Made by a program: the position numbers and the translations under genes. Shown here piece after piece: positions 11,698-23,623 of a stretch of 64,000 nt of DNA (its first letter is position 1; every line of letters starts with the position of its first letter). A model generated the notes under the pieces. That model did no database searches, was not told the DNA's origin, and saw only the letters and a program-made list of their open reading frames with translations. This stretch comes from Melanocharis versteri (taxonomy: Eukaryota; Chordata; Aves; Passeriformes; Melanocharitidae), in NCBI GenBank assembly GCA_013397845.1, contig VZTG01001539.1, positions 70,802-134,801 of the forward strand, in the 5' to 3' direction.

Positions 11698-12931
11698 CGG
11701 CGGCAGCAGACACCCCCTCCCACCCACCGCGCTGCCTGGACCTGCTTTTCACTGGAAAATGCTGCTGCATTCAAACCACGTTTAACCGATCCATTGACAA
11801 CATGCCATTAAACACTGTCAGAAGTGTCAAAACAGGCATCCCGTAGTTTTCTATTTCCATGTTTGTTGTTATTCTTAATGCAACAGATTCAGCACAGGAA
11901 ATATTTGAATTGATTTTAGATGTTCAAAATTTCACTTAAATTCAACATTTAGATTTCATGCCAAAGTAGCAGGTTTCAGACCCTGTTTGAGACCCTTTTT
12001 GGGAGTACCCAGACACAGAAACCTCAGTAACACCTTCCCCTTCCCTGCTTGATGCCACCTGTCCTTTCCATAAATCCCTGCCCTGTGCAGACCCAGCCTG
12101 CCCTTAGCCTGCCAACAGACTCTCTTAGTGCAGCTGAGACCCGAGGGCAGGGATTATTTCCATTTTAAAAACAAACCTGCACCTGTACAGTCAGATTTTG
12201 AACAGCCAGAAAGCCAAGAATGAAAAACCCAAAACCAAAGCTGCATATGGCCACGAGCCCTCCCAGTCCTGCTCCTTGAGCCACGCAGTACGACTGTTGG
12301 TCACAGAGGCCACACAGGTTTACATCAGGCTTATTCTGTAATGAAGATTAATGCCTTCTCTAGCTGTAGTTCGGCATTAAAAAACATTTTTTTTTAAAAG
12401 TTTTACTTCAAGAAAAACCTCAAGAACTGCACTCTTCCAGCCTGCCCTAAATTAAAGAGACTTTTTCACGAGCCGGCTTGCACGATTAAAAGAGCATTTG
12501 AAATATAAAGCTTCCTTCCACAGCTCAAAAGCAAGGTAAAAAAAATGATATTCCATTCCCTGCCAGTAATTGCACAAGGGCTCAATATTAACCTGGTCAA
12601 TGAAATTCAATCAGCTGAAAAGCACAGGTAGCACTGAGCAGACCAGGCCATTCCTTCCTGGGGACGTTTTCCTGCAAGTGAAACAAAGGAGCATTTATCC
12701 TGCCCACATTCCTGGCTCACCAGGATCCCACACTGAGAGGGTGGTGAGCATCTCCTGGTGCTGCTGGAGTGACCCCACTCCCTGCCCTGCCCCGCAGAGC
12801 CTGCTCGGGCAGGGCCAGCCCTGGGCACCCGGCCTGGACCAGGGGGGAGGATGGGGACAGGGGGTGGAAGAATTGCTGGGGAAGTCACCCAGTGGCAGTG
12901 GCTGAAAAGCAGAATAATCAGTCAATCCATC
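11698..12931. other. Intergenic, one exon-like stretch only
   Basis: No recognised gene. The minus-strand segment 12183-12335 is an in-phase open stretch flanked by AG and GT dinucleotides. It is discussed as a speculative exon candidate rather than annotated. Confidence 0.45.
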
Positions 12932-13020
12932 CTAGAATCACAGAACCAGGCTGGAAAAGCCCTCTGAGACCAACCATTCCCCAGCACTGCCCAGGCCACC
13001 ACCGAACCACATCCGCACGT
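12932..13020 (-). mobile_element. CR1 LINE 3' fragment, reverse orientation
   Basis: Begins with AGAATCACAGAACCAGGCTG and GAAAAGCCCTCTGAGACCAA, the reverse complement of the CR1 tail, and continues through a decayed ACCACATCCGCACGTCTGC block. The right boundary is uncertain because of divergence. Confidence 0.75.
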
Positions 13021-16000
13021 CTGCCAAAAACCAGCACGACTGCCAAATTAAAGACCATCTCACACGGGTGCCAGTGCAGGGACAGCCCCCGCTGCAGGGA
13101 CAGCCCCGCTGCGGGATCACACTGCTGAGGAGGGCAAAGCAGCTGCGTTTGCTGCCCCAGTTTGTCTTTCACTGCTCTCATACAGAGAGCAAAGGGCCCC
13201 TCTGCTGCACAAATCCTGCTCCTCACATGGATCCCACATTGGGACGCTCCACACAAAGGGGAGAGCCCCAGGACATCAGCAGAGGCTGGGGCACAGGGGA
13301 AGGGGAAGCTGTTTCACCCTGTGCTGCTTTTAAGCTGCAATTCACCACCAATTTACCAGCTCCGAGATGGGCTCTCAGAAGGATAATTACGGCTGCGGGC
13401 TCCGTGTTTACAGGTTTGCCAGCTGGTGTCAGACACCGTGCTGGGAGGCAGCAAAGGCAAAGCTGGGCTTGGCCTTTCTCAAATCCTCCCTTTGCTCACC
13501 TTCAGTTTATCTACAGCTCCGGCAAAACTGAAATCCCGGACAGCAAGCAGCAGTGGTGTTTTGGTGAGCTGAAAAAGGCGTTTCAAACCACCCAGCAGAC
13601 CCCACAGGCAGAGGACGGCACAAGGAATGCTGCAGACCTGTGCTGCACCTGCACCAGCTCTCTCAGGTGAAAAAAGTGGTGCACAAGTGGCCTCCATTGT
13701 CACCAAACCAGCCTCAGCATCTCCTGTCACCAGGTTTTGCCCTCATCCCACGAAGCAAGAACTGCTCCTTCTTCGCATCCCTTCAAAGCCACTAAACACT
13801 GTCAGGGTAGTAACTAATCACTCAGGAGCTGAGGAGGGGTCAGGAATTATCGAAGGTGCAACTGGAAGAAGCCAAGGCTCTGCTGCCCAGACCGAGCTGC
13901 AGAGCAGCTGGTAGAGCCCAGCCTGGGCTCAGTTTTCCCACAGCCCTTATTCCTGCCCCAGCCCTCAGCTGCAGCCCACTGCTGAGGGCCCCGGGAGCCG
14001 CGCGCGGCGCTGCCGACGTGGGGACCCTGCGCAGCCTCATGTAAATACTTCATCGATTTTCTTCTTCCCTCCAGATGGTGCAATTCAGAAAAATTGTTTT
14101 TAAATGATGCCTTCCAGAAACAGCGAGCAGCACAGCCAATAACGGGCGCATTTGAGGTAAGCACTGACCTCCTTCCCTCCCCAGCCAGCTGAGGCATCCA
14201 CAGCCCCGCGAGTGTTTTGTACAAACCACCTGCAGCCCGTGAACTCGAGCAGACGGTCTCTAATTGGAACTGCAACCCCTCAGCCTCTTCCCACTCCTCG
14301 TTTATGTTTCCAGCAGGACTCAAAGATGGCTATGGAAAACAGCTCTGATTCCTTGCCACGCGTTCAGTTGAATTTTTTTTCCTTCCTCCTAAACCCGAAT
14401 AACCACATGCACCCAGGAAAAATTAATGTGACTGGTGAGCCCAACTTGTTTCTGCTTCAAAGTGGTCAAAACACTGCAGTGACCGAAGAGGAAAACCAGC
14501 CTGGAGGCGATGGCCAGCTCAGGATGGATGGACGGATGTAGGGATGGGCTCCCAGCACAGCCACAGCACCCCCACACCCTGAGGGCCATTGGCACTGAGG
14601 TGCCAAACAGAGACTTTAAGGAGCAGCAGTTAAAGGTTTGAATTTTATTACCAGGAGCCGGTTTAAAACCAAGAAGTGGAAAACCTGGGCAGGCTCCAGG
14701 CAGCCGAGGCTGCTGCACTCCTGGCTCCCCGGGGACACCACGCTCAGGCTGCACATTCACCCCCCACTGCTGCTCCTGCACAGGCAGGCAGCAGCGAACG
14801 ACCAGCCTCAGGAAAATTAAGACTTGACTTTTTGGCAGTTTTCCCAGTACTTAAAAAAAAAAAAATAGCTGTAAAGTAGGTCACTGCACAATATGGAATT
14901 TCCCAGATATTTGCACCTTTTAGCAGAAACACTGGAGGGAACAAATTTACACTATGGGTGAAAATGGGCTCAGGGTAATCTTAAAATACGAAATGCAGCT
15001 GTGGGCCCCTGGCTTGCCCCGGGAGCCTTCCCTGCTCCGGGAGCATCCCACCACGCCAGCACCAGAGGGCTGCAACATCTCCATCCTTGCTCCATCCCTG
15101 CTCCAGGGCAGGGCTGGGACACAGCCCTTCCAGCCCCGGCTCTGCAGGCGCCGTGTCCACGCTCCCCGGCCGTGGCCAGGGAACCTCGTCCCCCCTCCCA
15201 GGAATGCCCCAGGGCAGAGGCTCCTACCTGGTGCTGCTGGCCCGGCCCGGGGAAGGAGCAGGGAGCAGCTGCCCCCGTTCCAGCCCAGCCCTCCCCTGCA
15301 GGAGTTAAATAGAGCTGGTGGGTGGGCGCAGGGAGCTGCTGATGGCCATGACAGAGGCACCTGGGAGCATCCCCCAAGAGCTCACAACTGCCCAGCACCA
15401 GGAACTTCCCTGGGTAGCCCTGGGACTTGTCCCGGGAGGGAACAGCACAAAACCCGCTCCCCTCACCTCCAGACATGTCAGTGGGTATCCCCTAAACCAG
15501 CTCAGTCTGCGGTGAGCTGCTGCCCCTTCCTGCACCTGCTCCAACCACACAAACACATCCAGCTCCTCTGGAAATGAGGTTCATTACCATTCCTTCGATT
15601 TTCTGTACATAAATATTTGCAGAAGCTCTTTATCTTTTTCCTCAGAGCTGCATCTCTCTCCCCAGATGCCCAGCCAGCCTGCTTTTTCATCATTAGAAAA
15701 TGCTGCAGGCTTAAAAACTAAAACCCAGCAAGATGGAACAAGGGGAGAAGCGTTGCTGGCTCAGGATGCACCTGGAAGTGCCCCATCCCAGGTCCTCTGT
15801 GCTCTGCCTGGCTGGGAAGGGAAGGTTTTGCCTGACAATTCCTCCCGTGTCCCTGGGAATCTGTTTTTTATTTTGCCGTGGAGCACAACCAGCACCGTCC
15901 CTCCAGCTGACTGGGCTCTCTGGAACCCACTGGTGAAACCAGGGCACGCCGTGAAGCATCCCTGCCTCCAAAGCGGGGAAATAAATTTGTCCTTTCTGTT

Positions 16001-17126
16001 CTCTTCAATTTTTGAAGCAAACGTTTCACCCCCACTGCTGTGCCAGTCACCTTGGGCTGTCTGGTCCATCTCCCAGTGCCCTGGGGACAGCTGTGAAGGT
16101 GGCAGCAGGCTGCTGCAGCCCAGAGCATTCGTCAGCACCACGCATCACACCTCACCCGCATGGACACGGCTCACCCTCTGCTCCAGGTTAAAAGCTTTTC
16201 CATTAGCAGCTTCATTGGATGCATTTTGTAGAAAGATAAAGCACCATGAGAAAATAAAGCCTTGTCATTTCCCTCTGCAAATAATTCAGGGCTGTAATTG
16301 GAAGGAATCAATCAAGGCAGAGCACTTGGGTTGCAAGGTCTTTCCCGGGGTGTCAATGGGAAACTCGTATAAAACCCTGGCACTTTCACGGCCTCAGCGT
16401 CATCTGCACGGGGCTGAGGTGCCAAAGGGACCAGGCTGTGCCTCTGCTGATGTTTAAAGCAAACGAGAACCAAAGCCGAAAGAAGAGAAAAACAAGCATG
16501 AAGGAATTTATAGAGAAGTCAGAGAATCCACCACTGGAGGCCTGAGCTCAGAGTCCGTGCCCAGCCCACGGCTCTGGTCCATAAACCCTCTCTCAAAGCC
16601 GTGTCTGTGCAGGGGCAGAGCCCCAGGTGAGGGAGGCAATGCCCCCAGCCCCCCCAGGCACCCCAGAACACCCTGCTGAGACAGCAGGCACAGGGCTGAC
16701 CCACGGGGGAAAACTGCCCGTGCCCTTGAGGAGCAAAACACTCGATTCCTGCACAAAGGAAAGCCAATTCCTGACATTTGGAACAAGTTCTATTTCACAC
16801 AAATGGTGTCTGGCAGTTTAAAAAAACCAGTGAAATGTAGTGTGTGTTGCCCTAAAGCCAGGGTGGGTGACCCGAGATGGCAGTGATGTCCCTGCAAATG
16901 TCACAAATGTTCTCACCACCTTCTGTTTACAAGGCAGCAGCAAATGTGGGAGTTTTCCAGTGCCCAGCTCAGGACGCATCCTGCCTCCCAAACACAACTC
17001 TGTTCTCCCAGCCCTGCCTAAGGATCTTGGGAGCAAATGAAATTATTTTCCCTTTGAAAGGATCCAATCTTGGATAGTCTTTAATTCCTTTGAAAATATG
17101 ACTTCTTTTAGGAAGGAAAACACTTT
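13021..17126. other. Intergenic, no gene recognised
   Basis: Includes a small GC-rich patch near 13970-14040 and several open frames up to 263 codons (15666-16457, plus) with no recognisable domain. No RNA gene or conserved exon seen. Confidence 0.5.
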
Positions 17127-17186
17127 CATAAAGTCATAAAATGGTTGGAAGGGACCTTAAAGACCATCTCATTCCAACCCCCAATA
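17127..17186 (-). mobile_element. CR1 LINE 3' fragment, reverse orientation
   Basis: ATAAAATGGTTGGAAGGGAC and CTTAAAGACCATCTCATTCC followed by AACCCCC match the reverse complement of the CR1 3' end. Similarity fades after the C-run, so the copy is very short. Confidence 0.8.
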
Positions 17187-17633
17187 CTGTCCACCACATT
17201 CAGCGCCTTTAAAATCCGAGTTCCAAAGAGTGCAGGAGATCCAGGCTGGGCTGCCAGGCCCTTTATCTGGGCGCTTTGGCTCTTCAGTCGATGCAAACAA
17301 CAGCCTGATGGCATCAGATGGACAGAGAGTGCCCTGGCTTAACTGGCCTCTTGCCTGGGCCCAGCTCCTGCCCACAGCACCAGCTGGTTCAGCTCTGGGC
17401 CAAGCCAGGTTCCAGCCGGGAGCTCAGGTGAGCAGTTTGTTCCCTGGGAATAAAAACAAAACAAACCTTCAGTCACATTCAGCAAAAAGATTTGACTGTG
17501 TAAACAAGCACGAGGCGAGAGACCCAGAAATAGCAAACGCTGTGTGAAGTTTGTTTTGAGCAGCCCGGAGTGTGACCACAGGCACCCACGGGGTGTCGTG
17601 GCTGAGGGAGAGGCACCAGGCAGCCCCGGGGGT

Positions 17634-17803
17634 GTCAGACCCTGCCATCCCCTGGCCAGCAGCCACACATCCAGGGTCAGACCCAGACCCTGCCATCCCC
17701 CAGCCCAGCCACACATCCAGGGTCAGACCCTGCCATCCCCCAGCCCAGCCACACATCCAGACCCAGACCCTGCCATCCCCTGGCCAGCAGCCACACGTCC
17801 CGG
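17634..17803. repeat. Tandem repeat of about 43 bp, four copies
   Basis: Four copies built around CCCTGCCATCCCC, CCAGC and CAGCCACACATCCAG. Two copies carry an extra AGACCC segment and two carry TGGCCAGCAG in place of CAGCCC, giving an alternating long/short pattern. Confidence 0.9.
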
Positions 17804-18622
17804 GCTCCCAGTGCCGGGGGCTCCCTGCTGCAAAGGGAACTGGAACCGCAGCGCTCCCCAGGGCCCCGGCACCGCTTCAAATCCGGCAACTGATAAATAT
17901 TAAAGCAGGTAATGCCCCAAATCCTGCCACTCCTGCTGGAATGTTTGTCCCATTAGTGAGACAGACGGGAAACAATTTACAAAACAACAAATAAACACAG
18001 CAAAAAACCACACAGAGCTGAAAGCTGGGAACAAGGAGTTTAAATGATGGGTTTAGATCACGGCACAGCTACCCTGAACTGAATTAATTGGTGTACTCGG
18101 AGCTGTCAACTGCTGCCAGGGTGGAAATGAGCAGCAGGGCTGAGGAGGGCAAACTTCCAGCAGCGCTTTACTGGGAGCAGCAGAACTGCTGTGGCACCGG
18201 CTGGGCCAGGCTCGGCCCTCGGACAGCGCGTGGTCACCACCACATCCCACGCCGCTGCGGCCACGCCGGCCCCTCGCCCGTGTGCTGGCTCCCCCCTCCT
18301 CCTCCTGTTCACTCCCTGCTCCTCTGTCCCACGGGTGATCCAGCTGCGTTTCCTGCACGCTGACTTTGTGTCACGTTCTCTTTCACACCTTCCATTCCCC
18401 TCTGCTCCCAATTCCCAGAGCTCCCCCTCCATGTCCCAGCCCACCCTGGAGCTTCACCAAGGCAGCCCCTTGCATTCTGACACTGGTTTTGTTGCAGTTA
18501 AATATCTACAGCAGAAACCTGTTCCTAGGGAAACTGTTTTCCTGGGAGCCAACTGCTCCGACTGCTGCTCCAGCGACACACATGCCGCGCTTCTGGGCGA
18601 GCAGAGCCGCGCCTGGCACGGT
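17804..18622. other. Intergenic, no gene recognised
   Basis: Contains a moderately CpG-rich patch at about 18190-18300, but no coding exon could be recognised beside it on either strand. Confidence 0.5.
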
Positions 18623-18878
18623 GACGAGGGCTGGGCACTCACAGCTTCACCCAGCTCGTGGTGAGGGCTGGGTGCTCACAGCTTCACCCAGCTCCTGACG
18701 AGGGCTGGGCACTCACAGCCTTCACCCAGCTCGTGGTGAGGGCTGGGCATTCACAGCTTCACCCAGCTCGTGGTGAGGGCTGGGCGCTCACAGCTTCACC
18801 CAGCTCGTGGCGAGGGCTGGGCACTCACAGCCTTCACCCAGCTCCTGACGAGGGCTGGACGCTCGCAGCTTCATCCAG
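18623..18878. repeat. 37-bp minisatellite, seven copies
   Basis: Seven copies of a 37-38-bp unit (GAGGGCTGGGCACTCACAGC then TTCACCCAGCTCGTGGT). Variants alternate between TCGTGGT and TCCTGAC at the unit end, and CAGCTTC versus CAGCCTTC internally. The last copy is decayed. Confidence 0.93.
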
Positions 18879-19974
18879 TTTTTGTGCTGCTTCCTCCATT
18901 CCCACCCAGGTGGGATGTTTAATACACCTGTGTGATTTTACAGTCAAGAGAGGAGGCACCATCCGTGGGCCCCTGGAGAAGGGGAGTGAAGAGCTGAGGG
19001 GGAAAAGTGCAGGATCCAGAGAGGGGACGTCAGACCTGGTCCGTTCATTTCCCACAGCAGTATTTATCTTTATCTTGATCTGCCAGTATGCAACAGGAAG
19101 GAACAGACGGACACACAGAGAAAAAACCAAAGGCAGGTTACCCCTGAAAAACGTTTGAGATAGGTGGAGTTACTGGGATCCACAGTGCTGGATACGGGGA
19201 CACCGTGCACACCCAAAGTCACGCGTCCATCAAACCCCCAAATCTCCTCCACGCCTGCCCCAACAGGAGCTCCTCGGCTCCCAGGGAAGCAGGGACACCC
19301 CGGAGCAGGGGGGTGACCTCAGCTCCAGCACAGGACACGGTGCTTGGGGACCTTCAGCAGAGCTGCTGCCCCCAGGCTAGGGGAGCCCCGGGGACAAGCT
19401 GGGGCAGTCCCAGCACCCTGCCCGCACTGCCCGGCCTCTCCAGGAGCTCCGTGCCCTCCTCCTGCTCCTGGCACCAAGCGGGACGCGGATGGGTACCGGG
19501 CTTTGGAGAAGAGAATGGATTTATTGAACTTCTATTATTCATAAACCTACTTCGGGGCTGGGGGCGGACACAGATGCTTCCTCACCCTAATTCCAAAATC
19601 CAGAGTGATGTGAGACTAAAAATGCCAGTCCTAAAATTACACATAGCAGTTCAAATAGAAGCAATTTGATAATTTCCTCAGGCACACAAAGCAGCAACTC
19701 AATAAGAATAAATATGCTAATGAATGTACTTAGTCTTGGCCATTACATTTCATAAATATTTACTGCTCAGTATTCAGAGTCCCAATTCACAAGAATCAGT
19801 TACCAACCAAAACAAGAAGTGTGAAGAGAAGTGTTTTGTTCTGCTGTGCCAATACAAAACAGGCCCGTTTCCCACGGAGCCTGTCGGGGCTGCACAGGCC
19901 ACACGTGCCACTGAGGCACCCCACGGCACAGCCAGGGACGGGAGGGCTCGGGGATGCACAGCCCTGGGGCCGGC
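18879..19974. other. Intergenic, no gene recognised
   Basis: No recognised coding, RNA or mobile feature. The segment from about 19500 to 19850 is AT-rich. Confidence 0.55.
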
Positions 19975-20346
19975 ACCTGGCACAGCCTGCGGCACCTGGC
20001 ACGGCCTGCGGCACCTGTGCAGCACCGACTGCACCTGCGCGGCACCAACACACACCTGCGCGGCACCGACCACACCTGGGCAGCACCACGGGCACCTGTG
20101 CAGCACCATGGGCACCTGTGCAGCACCAACACACCTGCGCGGCACCAACACACCTGTGCGGCACCAACCACACCTGGGCAGCACCGACCACACCTGGGCA
20201 GTACCACGGGCACCTGCGCGGCGCCGACCACACCTGTGCAGCACCAACCACACCTGCGTGGCACCAACCGCACCTGGGCAGCACCAACCACACCTGGGCA
20301 GTGCCAACCACACCTGGGCAGCGCCAACCACACCTGGGCAGCACCA
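19975..20346. repeat. 21-bp minisatellite with recurrent CACCTG E-boxes
   Basis: About 18 copies of a unit near GCAGCACCAACCACACCTGG, with length variants of 18-23 bp. The hexamer CACCTG occurs about 19 times, once per unit. Long open frames on both strands here (177-230 codons) are repeat translations with Cys-Gly-Pro-Ala-rich low-complexity products and are not genes. Confidence 0.93.
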
Positions 20347-21623
20347 CATTCATTCCCCTTCAGAACAGCAGACCTGAGAGCACTGAATACTGAAACAGGC
20401 GGGGCCCCAGCACGCGTGAGGAAACCAAAGCCCCCTGCAAAGCACGAGGCCCCTGACTGTGCTGTAGGGGACCCCAGGATATCTGCTCTGGAGGAAAGTC
20501 CACAGCATCCCTCCCTCTCCCCCTTTCCAGCCTGCTCTGTGCACTGGGGCTGCTTGCCAGCCCTACCGCTGATGTTTGGTCAGAGCTCGTGGGCTGCAGC
20601 AAGCCTGGAGCTCAGCTGGGACCCAGCTGAGGTGGGGCGAGGCTGAGCCTCCTGTGCTCGCTGGGTGTCGAGATACAAGAAAAGGGATTTCTCAGCTTGA
20701 GTCACTGTGAGAGGAGGTAAAAAAAGACAATTTAACAAATAGGTCAAGAAAATTTCTATTCACATCTCTAAAAAAAACCTCTAAAAAACCAGACAAGCTG
20801 TTTTATATCTATAAAACCCAGTTCCTCCTCCATGCCTGTTCTCTGCAGAAGGCAACAAGCAGGTACCTAAGTCCATTAGTCCAAATTGGACATGCTCCTG
20901 TTTACAGGAGAAAGCACTAATTGCCATCAGTGAAGCCTCACAGGTTTGCCAAGGGAGCTACTTATGGAATCAATCATGTTTGCAGTGTGACAACTGCTTT
21001 TTCTTCTATTTCTACTCACAGAGCTGCAGACTTCCAGGCAAAATGGTGTTGAGGAGGAAGAGGGGAACGAGGGGACTCCATTAAATGAATAAAATAGGAA
21101 AGGGCAGGTAAAGCCATTACCTGGTCTCTTTTCAGCAAGGAACAACTAAATCAAAGCCTAATCAATATATTTCTTTCAACTAAAGTTCAAACACAAATCT
21201 CAGCCCCAGGAGGCCAGGCTCAAGGGAGCTAAATTTACACTGCTCAGAGGGCAAGGATGTGCTTGCAATGCAGAGCAAACATCACCTGCCCATTAAACTC
21301 TGCACCTCCACAGCTGCAGCTGAAAGCTTCCCTGAGGGGCAGAGCATGGAGCAGAGCCCCTCGGAGGCACTCAGCTCCTGGAGAGCCATCCTGCCATCCG
21401 TGTCCCCACCCGGCCCTCGCCGCTGTGACGCCCCACGGGGACAGGCCCAGCAGGTCCCCAGCGCAGGAACGGCTCCAGGCAGCCCCTCCAGCCAGGGCCA
21501 CCTGGTCCCTGGGACCCCGAGGACACGCTGGCCCCGGGTGGCAGGAGCATCAGGGAAACGCAAGCCAGCAGCCTCAGCGCTTCCAGCAGCGCCGGCTGCC
21601 GAGCAGCCCACTGGCACCGGAAC
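20347..21623. other. Intergenic, no gene recognised
   Basis: Ordinary sequence, with no recognised exon, RNA gene or transposon. Confidence 0.55.
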
Positions 21624-21769
21624 ATCTGCCAGGAGCTGGGCTGTCACCCGGGGCACAGGGAGCACCCCCCGCGCCTGGAACACACCCCACAGCCTCATCT
21701 GCCAGGAGCTGGGCTGTCACCCGGGGCACAGGGAGCACCCCCCGCGCCTGGAACACACCCCACAGCCTC
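21624..21769. repeat. Perfect 73-bp tandem duplication
   Basis: Two adjacent copies of a 73-bp segment starting ATCTGCCAGGAGCTGGGC, at 21624-21696 and 21697-21769. I see no mismatch between them, which points to a recent duplication or to an assembly effect. Confidence 0.9.
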
Positions 21770-23513
21770 AGCGAGCCCTGGGGGAGCCAGCCGGGGGCAG
21801 GGGCTGCGCAGGGCCAGCAGCAGCCCGAAGGGGCTGCAGCGAAGGCGATGGGGGCGCGGAGCACGCTGGTCACCACGGCCAGCACAGCCCAGGGCCACGG
21901 CCCCAGGCCAGCAGGACGTTTTATGCTGGCTCTGAACAGAGCACCCAACACCTTTCCTTCTTCTTGTGAGCGGGACAAAACATTGTTCAGCTCAATATTT
22001 ATTATTTGAGCTCAGCTTTTAACAAACACCAGATCCTGCAGTCAATTGCCACCTCCATGTGTTCAAGTCAAGCAAAAGGAACCTGAAAAGGAAACCAAGT
22101 GAAAATGGTGGAAATGTTGGAGCACTTACAGGCAATAAATAATGTATCAACATAGCAGAAGTTTCCTCCTACAAAAGGATTCTTTATTCCGTGGCCTTAC
22201 CTCGGCTCAGAACTGCTCTCACAGCTTGTCACCTGTCCTGCCCCACCCTGGCAGGGAGCTGCTACCTTGGACATGTACAGGTTCATTCAGCCACGTTGTA
22301 ATGAGGTTTTAAAAGCTTCCACACACAGCACTGACTTACAGGGCCACCACTACCCCTCCTGGGCTGGACACTTGGCCCAGGCTTTGCCTGCAGGTCCCAG
22401 ACCCCTCTTACCCTTTCAGGATGAAGTCACGCTCTCAGCAGCAGATCCAGGCTGGGCTGTGCTGGTAGCTGGGATTCACTGACACATCTGCTCACACCTG
22501 CGAATTATTCACAAAGAAAGCTTTTGGCAATGAAGTGGGTGCACATCATTCATTAATACCTTTTCTGAACAAGTAATAAAAAAATAAATATAAATGCTGT
22601 AATTTCCACCCAGATGCACTATGACTTCTACAAAAAAAAACCCAAAGTGGGACAGGGGAACTTTTTCTCATATGTTTTTATTCGGAGTTGGAATAAAATA
22701 AGAGAAATGTGACAAATATGAGGAGTTGTGAAATGGCACTGGTATTCCATTAGGCGTTAAAAAACCCCCACCCTACCCACAGAATAGGCTCATGTCTGTT
22801 ACAACAATAATGATTAAAAAAAATCAGTGCCTTTGGTGTCCTTGAAGAGTTCTACGAAGCATAACTTTTCCCTCTCTTTCTGTAAAATACAGATACTTAA
22901 TCTGGACTGTGTAAATACATGAGCTTTATCGTAGCCATGCACAAAATTGAATATTCATACAGTATTTCCTGCTGCTCGTCATGCAGCTCATCCCCTACTC
23001 CGTTTCCTGCCCCTCACTCTGCTGCTGCCCGCTGAGCCCTGACTCCCTTATCTCCCCGAGCTCTCCAGCAGACGGAGGCAGCGGTGTGGTGCTGTCAGGA
23101 TCAAGGAGATAAAGCAGGAATCAGAGTCTGGCTCTGCGAGCAGCATCTTCTCACCTGCCAGCCAGTCTCACCAGGGGCAGGGGCAGCAGAGCCCGTTGGT
23201 CAGGCCAGCAGGAGAGGCCGGTCAGGGGTGGGAGATAAGGACTGAGCGGAGGCCAGGGGAGCATTTATCAATCGCTGCCATCCTCGCAATGTGTATTCCA
23301 AACCCTAAAATACCATCCCCGTGCTGCCACTGGCTGCGTTTGGGTAACGTGTGCCTGAGAGCCACGAGAGGATCCCTGGGGAACAGCTCGGGAGGAATGT
23401 GGTGCCCAGAGGCAGCTGCTGCCTGAGGGACACGGGGGTGACAGAGTGCACACCTCGCCAGGCCTGGTGTGCCTGTGCTTCCCTCTCTCACCGACCTGCA
23501 GACACAGCCACGA
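21770..23513. other. Intergenic, no gene recognised
   Basis: GC-rich to about 21950, then AT-rich to about 22970. No recognised coding or RNA feature. Confidence 0.55.
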
Positions 23514-23623
23514 CTGCTGAGGGATTCCTGCAGCCCTGGGGAGACCCTGGGCAGGTTTCACCCACTCTGCTGAGGGATTCCTGCAGCCCTGGGGAGACCC
23601 CTGGGCAGGTTGCACCCACTCTG
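23514..23623. repeat. 53-bp tandem duplication
   Basis: Two copies beginning CTGCTGAGGGATTCCTGCAG at 23514 and 23567. They differ by one inserted C and a TTTCAC/TTGCAC change. Confidence 0.9.

Noticed and set aside
15666..16457. 263-codon plus-strand open frame
   Set aside because: Mixed composition without motifs, no splice context or conserved block. Taken as background.
19774..20646. Cys/Gly-rich and His/Pro/Thr-rich open frames of 177-230 codons
   Set aside because: Translations of the 21-bp tandem array on both strands, not proteins.
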